From assembly GCA_041398745.1 (NCBI GenBank), contig JAWKUB010000005.1, forward strand, positions 434,001 to 498,000: DNA of 64,000 nt, given 5' to 3'. The notes beneath the pieces are model-generated. The model was not told where the DNA came from. It searched no databases and saw only the letters and a program-made list of their open reading frames with translations. This document shows positions 18,638 through 25,472 of the stretch, in pieces. Each line of letters starts with the position of its first letter. The stretch's first letter is position 1. Position numbers and translations under genes: made by a program. The stretch comes from JACKHO01 sp041398745. GTDB lineage: Bacteria > Planctomycetota > Planctomycetia > Planctomycetales > Planctomycetaceae.

Positions 18638-19762
18638 CTAATCCACAAACGCCGCAACAATGGCATTGGAGAGATGCGTGAGCTTGGACTTGCTGCGTTC
18701 GACCGGTTGTGTGGTCAGCAGAACTGCGGAGATTTTGCGGTCCAAATCGAGCCAGTAGAGGGTGCCGGTCGCTCCCCAATGACCAATGACATTGGACGGC
18801 AGCAGGTCGCTGAAACAGCTACGATGGTCGAGCCAGTTGTACCGCCAGCCGCATCCCCATGCTCGGGTGCGTCGCTGGACGGGATCGATTCCGGGGAAAT
18901 CATCCAGGCGGTTTTCGACCGCAGTTTTAACGAGCGCGGAACTGAAAACGCGTCCCTTCGGCCCCATACCATTAGCGAGGACTGAGGCGCAGAATTTGGA
19001 GAGGTCTTCCGTTGTGGAAATCAGGCCACCCCACGGTGCTCCCAACTGATGCCAGTATTCACTGTTCCAGTTCCATTCCCCTCCTCCCATTTGTTCTGGA
19101 GGAGTTTGCACCTCGGCAATGTCAGTACGGTCATCCCCCTCGCTGGTGCCCAGACAGGTACGGTCCATTGCGAGCGGATCAAAGATTCTCGTACGAAAAA
19201 ACTCCTTAATCCCGACGCCTGAGGCACGCTCAATAATTGGAGTCAGGAGTGCATACCCCATGCTCTGGTACTGCACGCCACGGCTGGGTAAATGCTCAAG
19301 TGGAGCATGACAAGCTCCTTCGACAAATTTGGAAATCGGCGAGTGGAGTTTTCGCAATTCTCCGTTATTCGGAAGCATGTCTGGCAGCCCAGATGTGTGG
19401 GTGAGCAAATTGCGAATGGTGATGTTGCGCTTGCTCGCTTCTGAGAACTCCGAGATCCAGTCGCAAACACGGTCGTTCAGGCTGAGCAGGCCGTCTTCGA
19501 CGAGCAGCAGGACGCCCATCGCGACAATGGGTTTGGTCAGCGAAGCGACGAGATAGCGTCTCGGGGATTCAATTTTCTTCACCACTCCCGAGGAATCATC
19601 ACGAAGAAATGTGTGAACCTCCGTGGCCTGCCCAGCACACTGCACCTGGAAAGAGAGCTCTGGAAACTCGCCCTGAGCCACAAGACTTTCGCCCAACTCC
19701 AGCACTTTGGGCCAGCGGAATTCATCCAGCCCGACAGCTTGAGGGGCACCAATGTTCAACAT
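18638..19762 (-). CDS. Class C beta-lactamase-type serine hydrolase
   Basis: The 374-residue protein has the serine beta-lactamase/penicillin-binding-protein fold. The nucleophile motif SxxK is in VASLTKPIVAMG (about residue 93) and the third motif HxG is in GHWGATGT near the C-terminus. The second motif, normally Y-x-N, reads YQSMGY, so asparagine is replaced by serine, as in some esterases and D-amino-peptidase relatives. LLTHTSGLPD is a further family mark. It lacks an evident signal peptide and is probably a cytoplasmic esterase or peptidase rather than an antibiotic-resistance enzyme. The ATG at 19762 is set by a very strong ribosome site GGAGGAGG. It is followed by the aminotransferase on the same strand. 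Confidence 0.88.
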   Translation of the reverse strand: MLNIGAPQAVGLDEFRWPKVLELGESLVAQGEFPELSFQVQCAGQATEVHTFLRDDSSGVVKKIESPRRYLVASLTKPIVAMGVLLLVEDGLLSLNDRVCDWISEFSEASKRNITIRNLLTHTSGLPDMLPNNGELRKLHSPISKFVEGACHAPLEHLPSRGVQYQSMGYALLTPIIERASGVGIKEFFRTRIFDPLAMDRTCLGTSEGDDRTDIAEVQTPPEQMGGGEWNWNSEYWHQLGAPWGGLISTTEDLSKFCASVLANGMGPKGRVFSSALVKTAVENRLDDFPGIDPVQRRTRAWGCGWRYNWLDHRSCFSDLLPSNVIGHWGATGTLYWLDLDRKISAVLLTTQPVERSKSKLTHLSNAIVAAFVD

Positions 19763-19768
19763 GGTTTT

Positions 19769-19776
19769 CCTCCTCC
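19769..19776 (-). promoter_or_regulatory. Strong ribosome binding site of the serine hydrolase gene
   Basis: GGAGGAGG on the minus strand, six bases before the ATG at 19762. It decides the start and is the strongest such site I saw in the window. Confidence 0.75.
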
Positions 19777-19875
19777 ACAAATCAGGAGGGACGCCCACTC
19801 ATCTCTTGATGGCCCAATTGACGAACTGCGAAAACGTTTCAGCCCGCCCGCGAGTTGTTACACAACACAGACGAA

Positions 19876-20055
19876 CTACGCGTCTTCTTCTTTCTTTTCG
19901 TCGTCGTCATCGCTGTCTTCGCCTTCCTTCATTCCCTTCTTGAATTCCTTTAGGGACTGACCGAGTGAACGCATGGTTCCAGGAAGACGATTGCCGAAGA
20001 ACAGCAATCCAATGAGGAGAACGACTACGAGTTGAGTAATACCAGGTGTGAACAT
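19876..20055 (-). CDS. tatA: Twin-arginine translocase subunit TatA/TatE
   Basis: This 59-residue protein is the pore-forming TatA-type component that lets folded proteins cross the membrane. One N-terminal helix (TQLVVVLLIGLLFFG) ends in the conserved Phe-Gly hinge. An amphipathic helix follows (MRSLGQSLKEFKKGM), then an acidic, Lys-rich tail (DSDDDDEKKEED). The ATG at 20055 gives the usual short N-terminus; an in-frame start at 20076 would add seven residues. tatC is not in the window, so the gene is an orphan here. Several Tat-exported proteins lie in the window (DUF1501, DUF1552, Gfo/Idh/MocA), consistent with a working pathway. Confidence 0.93.
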   Translation of the reverse strand: MFTPGITQLVVVLLIGLLFFGNRLPGTMRSLGQSLKEFKKGMKEGEDSDDDDEKKEEDA

Positions 20056-20230
20056 CGCTGTACTTTCCCCTAACAATGAAACTGCTCACGGAGGTGTGGC
20101 ACACCGTCGAGACAGTCCTCTTTCCACGTCAGTTACGTGACCTGCTCAATTGTACCGTCCGAATGGAGTCGAGACAAAAGGATCGACCGAAAATCTGGAC
20201 CCTGAAATGGTAAAGACTACACCGGACAGC

Positions 20231-20268
20231 AAAAAACCGTGCCACAAAAGCATTTTGCAGCACGGTTA
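20231..20268 (-). terminator. Intrinsic terminator of rpmB
   Basis: On the minus strand the arms AACCGTGC and GCACGGTT form a stem directly followed by six T (the A-run at 20231-20236 on the plus strand). It lies about 20 bp after the rpmB stop. Confidence 0.75.
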
Positions 20269-20288
20269 GAGTTTGCCAAACCGTTCAA

Positions 20289-20588
20289 CTACGTCGTTTC
20301 TTCCGTAGTGAATGGCTTACGGATGACGCGTTTTTCGACCATTCCCGAGCGCAGAAGGCTCACAGGAACGCGACGACGCACCACCTGTCCATCTTCCATT
20401 ACACGTACCGACTGCAGGTTCTTTTTGAACTTGCGACGTGTAATTCCAGTAGTTTTACGGCCGTTACCACCCAAATACTTGGGCTTACCACGTTGGCAAA
20501 GGCTATTGCCGAACGCTGGCTTGTTCTCTCCGTACAACTCAAATTTCTTCGCCAGTTTGGCGCGCTTATTCTTCTTAAGTGTACTCAT
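20289..20588 (-). CDS. rpmB: 50S ribosomal protein bL28 (divergent)
   Basis: The 99-residue basic protein keeps the bL28 core: NKPAFGNSL near residue 15, then TRRKFKKNLQSVRV and a C-terminal basic strand with VIRKPF. Compared with the 60-80 residue bacterial form, it has an insertion (CQRGKPKYLGGNGRKTTGI) between the first motif and the RRKF strand, plus a longer C-terminal tail. The usual CxxC zinc pair of many bL28 proteins is absent. It binds 23S rRNA in the large subunit. The ATG at 20588 is chosen because GAAGG lies upstream and the residues before it have no ribosomal-protein likeness. It stands alone; its usual neighbour bL33 is not seen. Confidence 0.82.
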   Translation of the reverse strand: MSTLKKNKRAKLAKKFELYGENKPAFGNSLCQRGKPKYLGGNGRKTTGITRRKFKKNLQSVRVMEDGQVVRRRVPVSLLRSGMVEKRVIRKPFTTEETT

Positions 20589-20834
20589 TTCAATACCTTC
20601 AGACGATTTGCGGACCTTGCATTTTCCCTTGTTGGTCCGCCCAGAAGACCGCTCAAGCCACGAAGCGTAGTTCAAGTCGCATGCGATTGCAACTCCCCGG
20701 CGAAACTCTCAAAGTCAACTGATGATTCGACATATCGAGTTTTTGCCTTCATAATCCCACCTCCCCGAATTTCGCCACTGTCGACAACGGGGAGTGTTAA
20801 TTTACGACAACATACCAGAAAACACCTTCAAATC

Positions 20835-21749
20835 ATGCCGTCGAACAAACAATCGGTCGAGGAACTCCGTTGGAAGAAATTCCCCGTACTGGACGATGGA
20901 TTCGTCTGTCTGGTCGACTGCATGGGGGATGATTCTTCCGTCGTCCAGGCCGCCCGCGTCAGCTATGGAGCCGGAACGAAGAAAGTCTCTGACGATCGGT
21001 CCCTTATCCGCTATTTGCTCCGCCATCGACACACGACCCCGTTCGAAATGGCCGAGGTGAAATTCCTGGTTCGCGTGCCGATGGATTGCTGGCGGCAGTG
21101 GATTCGCCATCGAACCGCGAACGTTAACGAATACAGCACGCGGTACTCAGTCGCTATCGACTCCGCCCAGACGACACCGACTGACGAGTGGCGCTCGCAG
21201 GCAGAGACGAATCGCCAGGGAAGTGGTGCTGCACTCCCCGCCGAAGCAGGCGCAGAGTTCACAGAGTCGGAGCGTGCATTCCAGGATTCCGCCCGGGCGC
21301 TGTATCAGGCCCGCCTCGATGCCGGAGTTGCTCGCGAGCAGGCCCGTAAAGATTTGCCTCTTTGTACCTACACGGAAGCGTACTGGAAAATCGACCTGCA
21401 CAACCTGCTGCACTTCCTCGCACTGCGAATGGACGCACACGCCCAGTGGGAAATCCGACAGTATGCCACGACGATTGGTGAGCAAATTGTCGAGAAACTG
21501 TTCCCCACCGTCTGGGAAGCGTTCAACGACTACCGTCGCAAGGCCGCGTTCCTGACGCGACTCGACATTGAAACCATTCAGGCACTGCAAGTGGGCGCAG
21601 CGGCGGCCTCGGTGCTGCCGCCGTATTCCGAAGCGTTCTTCCTGGAACACCAGCATCCGGACTGGAAGGCACTGAACCGCTGCCGCGAGCGTGACGAATG
21701 CCTTTCGAAGCTGCGTCGCCTCGGCATGGTCGCAGGGGAATCCGAATGA
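20835..21749 (+). CDS. thyX: FAD-dependent thymidylate synthase ThyX
   Basis: ThyX methylates dUMP to dTMP using methylenetetrahydrofolate and NADPH, with FAD as cofactor, in the cytoplasm. The 304-residue protein carries the ThyX signature RHRTANVNEYSTRY (RHR followed by seven residues and Ser) near residue 95, and RHRHTTPFEMAEVKF just before it. The helix HNLLHFLALRMDAHAQWEIRQYA near residue 190 contributes to FAD binding. Length fits the planctomycete form, longer than the 230-residue Thermotoga enzyme. ATG at 20835 matches the family N-terminus. An in-frame extension upstream runs antisense through rpmB and is rejected. The last four bases overlap the start of the PhoD-like gene, so the two may be translated together. 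Confidence 0.95.
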   Translation: MPSNKQSVEELRWKKFPVLDDGFVCLVDCMGDDSSVVQAARVSYGAGTKKVSDDRSLIRYLLRHRHTTPFEMAEVKFLVRVPMDCWRQWIRHRTANVNEYSTRYSVAIDSAQTTPTDEWRSQAETNRQGSGAALPAEAGAEFTESERAFQDSARALYQARLDAGVAREQARKDLPLCTYTEAYWKIDLHNLLHFLALRMDAHAQWEIRQYATTIGEQIVEKLFPTVWEAFNDYRRKAAFLTRLDIETIQALQVGAAAASVLPPYSEAFFLEHQHPDWKALNRCRERDECLSKLRRLGMVAGESE

Positions 21750-22813
21750 GTCTCGGCCAAGTCCGGCGCTGTGTGACAACGCTTGCGTTTATGATGGCGG
21801 CATTCTGCGCCACTGCAACGGCGCAAGTAACGCCGGAGCCACTATCGCGTATTGCCTTCGGATCGTGTGCGAAGCAGGATCAGCCACAGCCCATTTGGGA
21901 TTCCGTCATCGCCACGCAGCCGGAAATCTTTCTGTTCATCGGCGACAACATTTACGGCGACAGCGAGGATATGAATGTCCTCAAACAGAAGTGGGCTCAA
22001 CTCGGCGCCCAGCCGGGATACCAGCATTTGAAGCAACAGTGCCCCGTCTATGCCGTGTGGGATGACCACGACTATGGCCTGAACGACGGTGGTCGCGAAT
22101 ACCGTATGAAACGTGAATCGCAGCAGGTGTTTCTCGACTTCTTCGAGGAAGCCGCCGACTCGCCACGCCGCACTCGCGAAGGCTTGTATGGTTCTCGAAC
22201 CTACGGCCCTCCCGACAAGCAGGTCCAAATTATTCTGCTCGATACGCGGTACTTCCGCAGCCCGCTCACGAAACGGACCACAGTCTACGAACTCGGAGAA
22301 GGAGACCGCGGGCCCTATGCTGCGATGTCTGGTCCCGACGCCGTCATGCTCGGCGAAACGCAATGGACGTGGCTCGAAGCGGAATTGCGAAAGCCAGCCC
22401 AGTTACGGATTATCGCGTCCAGCATCCAATTCCTGTCCGATGGACACCGCTGGGAAGGTTGGGGATTGTTTCCAGCCGAACGTCAGCGTCTGCTCGATTT
22501 GATCAAACAGACCAAAGCCAACGGCGTTACGTTCATCAGTGGTGACCGTCACTCCGCCGAAATCTCCGGTCAGGACAGTGGCCTCGGCTATCAAATTATC
22601 GACGTGACTTCGAGCAGCCTGAACTCACCCGGCAAGTGGCACACCGAAACGAACCTGCATCGCCTGAGTACCAAGTACGTCCACGAAAACTTCGGCACCA
22701 TTCTCATCGACTGGACAGAATCCGACCCCACCGTGCGGGCACAGGTGCGTGACATCAACGGCGAAGTCGTCATGCAACACCGCGCACGGTTGAGTGAGTT
22801 GCAGGTACGGTAA
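21746..22813 (+). CDS. PhoD-type metallophosphatase (exported)
   Basis: The 355-residue protein starts with a signal peptide (CVTTLAFMMAAFCATATAQ) and carries a PhoD-like calcineurin metallophosphatase domain: RIAFGSCAKQDQ, FLFIGDNIYGD, YAVWDDHDYGLND, LLDTRYFRS and ISGDRHSAEIS supply the metal-binding Asp, Asn and His residues. It should hydrolyse phosphate esters outside the cytoplasm. It lacks the Tat motif and the longer N-terminal domain of classical PhoD. Family members with this short layout are common in planctomycetes and their substrate is unproven. The start ATG overlaps the thyX stop by four bases (ATGA), with AGGGGAA upstream. Whether the coupling to thyX has a biological reason is not clear. 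Confidence 0.88.
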   Translation: MSLGQVRRCVTTLAFMMAAFCATATAQVTPEPLSRIAFGSCAKQDQPQPIWDSVIATQPEIFLFIGDNIYGDSEDMNVLKQKWAQLGAQPGYQHLKQQCPVYAVWDDHDYGLNDGGREYRMKRESQQVFLDFFEEAADSPRRTREGLYGSRTYGPPDKQVQIILLDTRYFRSPLTKRTTVYELGEGDRGPYAAMSGPDAVMLGETQWTWLEAELRKPAQLRIIASSIQFLSDGHRWEGWGLFPAERQRLLDLIKQTKANGVTFISGDRHSAEISGQDSGLGYQIIDVTSSSLNSPGKWHTETNLHRLSTKYVHENFGTILIDWTESDPTVRAQVRDINGEVVMQHRARLSELQVR

Positions 22814-22984
22814 CGGCAACACGCCGTATTGACCGCCTCTGACGATATAGCCCATAGCGACTGTCTTGACGAGAAACGTGCAGCGGGTACTTACGCAGAT
22901 GGCCGAGTGGATGGAACAGGGAATTGACTTTTGGAATCTACCGGGTTGTGTACCATGAGACTGACTTTCACTGAAAGAAATTGG

Positions 22985-23998
22985 ATGAGTGACCCCAAGC
23001 AACTCCTTGCAGTTGCACTCATCTATTCACTGTTCTCTGGAACGATTGAGGCTCAACAACCGCAATATACTGCACAGCCTAACGCTGGAGGTTCAACAAT
23101 GAGCGACGACGATTCGCGAGTAAGAATGGCTGAGGCCATTTTCGAAGGAGACCTTCAACGCGTAAGAGCCATTGTCGCTGCTTCACCAGAAGAACTGCAC
23201 CGGGAATTCCTGATCGGTAATTGGGCCTTTGACGCTGCTAGAGATGGTAAGACTGACATCGTCAAATTCCTGCTGAAGAGTGGTTTGGATGTGAATTATC
23301 AATCCCAAGCAGGAAGGTCTACGGTTCTGTGTGCAGCAATCGATTTTGACCACTATGAAACAGCCGAGGCCATACTGAAGCTTGGAGCAGATCCAAATCT
23401 TGAGCGACCGTTGATTGCGGCGATTAGACGCCGAAGCCCCGAGCTTCGGCTAAGGTTAGTTCAACTCCTCGTCGAGCATGGGGCCGATGTTAACCGACTG
23501 TACGACGTTTATGGTGATACCTCAAACCTGTTCTCCGCCTTGGATTGGGTTGAAGATGACGCGTGCCGGAAATATCTGCTCGAAGCAGGAGCGAAGACTT
23601 CCAAGCAACTCATTGCTGAAGGCCGAAAATTCGGAGAGGTCTATTCGAAAGATGGAAAGCTACTGAGAGCGGCGGATGGAAGTTTGCCTGGCCAACCTGC
23701 GTCTAAGTCACTCACTGATGAAATCGTCGAACATTTCGTTAAATCCATTGGGCCGACGGAAGAGAAATCGCTCATTGAGATTGTTCCGGGCGAAACACCA
23801 ATTGCGATACACTCAATTCCAGCAACCAAAGATCGCCCTTATGTGACGTTGTTTACGACTGGCCTGTCGTCCAAGCCGATGAATGTTCCAGAAGGCGAAG
23901 AGGAATACAGGTTTGCCGAGTTGTTCATCCAGTTGCCAGCAAACTGGCAATACAAGAACCTCACCGATCGCAACTGGAGTTGGCCCGTCCACCAGTGA
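22985..23998 (+). CDS. Exported ankyrin-repeat protein with truncated SUFU domain
   Basis: The 337-residue product has a signal peptide (LLAVALIYSLFSGTIEA) and ankyrin repeats (about 45-200; WAFDAARDGKTDIVKFLLKSG, LKLGADPN and LLVEHGADVN are clear). At the C-terminus (about 255-337) it has the first half of a suppressor-of-fused (SUFU) fold: ATKDRPYVTLFTTGLSSKPM, then a strand EYRFAELFIQLPANW and NWSWP. In full SUFU domains the chain continues well beyond WP; here a stop follows three codons later. The stop lies one base from a 129-bp inverted-repeat element at 24000, so the domain looks cut by it. Bacterial SUFU proteins are often immunity proteins against secreted toxins. ATG at 22955 is an alternative start. 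The function of this shortened form is doubtful. Confidence 0.75.
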   Translation: MSDPKQLLAVALIYSLFSGTIEAQQPQYTAQPNAGGSTMSDDDSRVRMAEAIFEGDLQRVRAIVAASPEELHREFLIGNWAFDAARDGKTDIVKFLLKSGLDVNYQSQAGRSTVLCAAIDFDHYETAEAILKLGADPNLERPLIAAIRRRSPELRLRLVQLLVEHGADVNRLYDVYGDTSNLFSALDWVEDDACRKYLLEAGAKTSKQLIAEGRKFGEVYSKDGKLLRAADGSLPGQPASKSLTDEIVEHFVKSIGPTEEKSLIEIVPGETPIAIHSIPATKDRPYVTLFTTGLSSKPMNVPEGEEEYRFAELFIQLPANWQYKNLTDRNWSWPVHQ

Positions 23999-23999
23999 C

Positions 24000-24128
24000 G
24001 TAGGCTGGGATAGCCGGTAGGCGTATCCCAGCATTGTAGGAAGACCGTCAAATGCTGGGTTTGGTCCGACTTCCTGCACCGTCGAAATACACAGGATGCC
24101 TGATCTTACTTCGCTTAACCCAGCCTAC
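24000..24128. mobile_element. 129-bp inverted-repeat element (MITE-like)
   Basis: The ends GTAGGCTGGG (24000-24009) and CCCAGCCTAC (24119-24128) are perfect 10-bp inverted repeats. Internal copies of TAGGC, CCCAGCATTG and TGCTGGG add further symmetry. There is no coding capacity. It begins one base after the stop of the ankyrin-SUFU gene. Confidence 0.6.
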
Positions 24129-24239
24129 AAAACTCGACAATGACCATTGGCGCGAGCGACGTCAGTTGAAGAACTTGTTTGAAGAATTCGAAAGTCGCAA
24201 TTGATTTATCCGTAAGGGCACGGCAGGCTCAAACGACGA

Positions 24240-24273
24240 AAGGCCCCAACCAGCTTGCGCCGGTCAGGGCCTT
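24240..24273 (-). terminator. Hairpin downstream of the carboxypeptidase-regulatory-like gene
   Basis: On the minus strand AAGGCCC and GGGCCTT pair, with a second inner stem (ACCGGC against GCTGGT) giving a long two-part hairpin about 50 bp after the stop at 24324. No long T-run follows, so termination is likely but not certain. Confidence 0.6.
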
Positions 24274-24323
24274 GTCGACTCGTGTCATTTGACGGCAATT
24301 CCCTCGCAGCCGTCGGGTGACAC

Positions 24324-24872
24324 TTATGGGCTAATGTGCTTATCCAGTTTGTCCTGGATGTCGTTGATGTCGGCCTGATTGACGGCAGTCAGAACCAGAG
24401 CACCAGTGCTGGCACCGAGGGTCCACAGGGTAATGAGGTCCAATCCACCTGGGGCGAATGGAATTCCCATGTCTTGACCACGGACGACATTGCCACCCAC
24501 AACCAGCACGGCTTGATCGCGTGAGGCCGGAGGAGCAACTTCTGCTGACCAGAGGCGAACTGGAGTCACCTGAGTACCAGCGGCGAGTTCGTACACACCG
24601 TTACGCAGGCCGACAACTTCAAAGCTGCCATCAACTCGCGTGACGGTACGGGCGACTTCCTTGCCGTGTTGGTGCAACAAAACCGTAGCACCATCGATTG
24701 CGTGGCCTTCGCCGTTGACAACACTTCCACGGAGTGAACCGGTGGCAGTCAGCGTGATGTCACGATTTGGTGAGGCCGCTTGAGGAGTTGCGGCGGAGAG
24801 ACCACCGGGTACCAAAAGTCCGCAGCAGGCCATTACGACCGCGGCCTGTGCTGCTCGTCGGAGCATTTTCAT
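24324..24872 (-). CDS. Secreted protein with carboxypeptidase regulatory-like (CarboxypepD_reg) domain
   Basis: This 182-residue protein has a signal peptide (AAQAAVVMACCGLLVPGGLSA). A single carboxypeptidase regulatory-like beta-sandwich follows (about 42-110): GSLRGSVVNGEGHAIDGATV then VDGSFEVVGLRNGVYELAAG, the typical GxVxDxxGxPIxGAxV and DGxFxxxxLxPGxY pattern. A hydrophobic C-terminal segment (LITLWTLGASTGALVL) may anchor it in the membrane. Such small proteins are very common in planctomycetes, but none has a known role. The ATG at 24872 has AAGGA seven bases upstream. The 5' leader holds a GGCCGAGG/CCTCGGCC hairpin (24896-24931), which could affect expression. Confidence 0.85.
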   Translation of the reverse strand: MKMLRRAAQAAVVMACCGLLVPGGLSAATPQAASPNRDITLTATGSLRGSVVNGEGHAIDGATVLLHQHGKEVARTVTRVDGSFEVVGLRNGVYELAAGTQVTPVRLWSAEVAPPASRDQAVLVVGGNVVRGQDMGIPFAPGGLDLITLWTLGASTGALVLTAVNQADINDIQDKLDKHISP

Positions 24873-25340
24873 CGATCATCCTTTCTCGAATATCCGGCCG
24901 AGGGTTTACCAACCACGATCCCTCCTCGGCCGAGAGGAAGGTCGTCTTACGGATTGGGCCTGGCCGAATCCGTAGGGGGTTTTCGAATGTTGAATTGAGG
25001 AGCCTCAAAGGTAAGACAGAAACTTGCTCACCGTGCAGAGGCATGTTGAAGGGATTCAAAGGAAGGGGACAGGAGAGGACATCCGTTTCCATGACCTGTC
25101 CGCGCGGCAGTTTAGTTCTGAGGGGAAGTGCGTCAACGTGACTCAGGGAAATCAGCAAGAAAGTGCGACACACGCGCAGATCCTGCCGAAATGCCGATAA
25201 ACCTTGAGGTTTCTTCCTTCTTTATCGCCCGAGCCGTTCCCACAACTGAACACACAACTCCAATTGAAATTGAACTCCCTCGTGAAATCCGCTGTTCCAC
25301 ACTGGCCAGAAGTAGCCAACTTTGACTAGCCTGCGGAGAT

Positions 25341-25377
25341 GCGCTGAATTCCGGACGTAGAACGCCCGGTTCAGCGC
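25341..25377. repeat. Inverted repeat upstream of the SNF2 helicase
   Basis: GCGCTGAATTCCGG and CCCGGTTCAGCGC pair as arms of 13-14 bases around a 10-base loop, about 95 bp before the likely start of the helicase gene. It could be an operator, an attenuator or a repeat. Confidence 0.5.
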
Positions 25378-25460
25378 CGTATGCAAGTCGTTTTGCGTGC
25401 ATCAAATGGTAAAAACGTTGACCCCAAGTTGCCTTTTGGGTGTCAAATCAGGGGATTCGC

Positions 25461-25467
25461 AGGGAGG
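25461..25467 (+). promoter_or_regulatory. Ribosome binding site supporting the GTG start of the helicase
   Basis: AGGGAGG lies five bases before the in-frame GTG at 25473. The other in-frame GTG at 25440 has no such site. Confidence 0.6.
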
Positions 25468-25472
25468 CATGT

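Larger units (their letters stand above)
24873..25472. other. 600-bp intergenic region between divergent genes
   Basis: It holds the leader hairpin (24896-24931) of the minus-strand gene and an inverted repeat at 25341-25377 upstream of the helicase. I see no convincing gene; short open frames here lack ribosome sites and family likeness. Confidence 0.5.

Noticed and set aside
20493..20834. In-frame extension of thyX upstream to 20493
   Set aside because: It runs antisense through rpmB, its residues have no ThyX likeness, and the family N-terminus begins at the ATG at 20835.
22924..22954. Promoter TTGACT-17-TGTACC before the ankyrin-SUFU gene
   Set aside because: The -35 is good but the -10 is poor and spacing alone is not enough; planctomycete promoters are not well defined.
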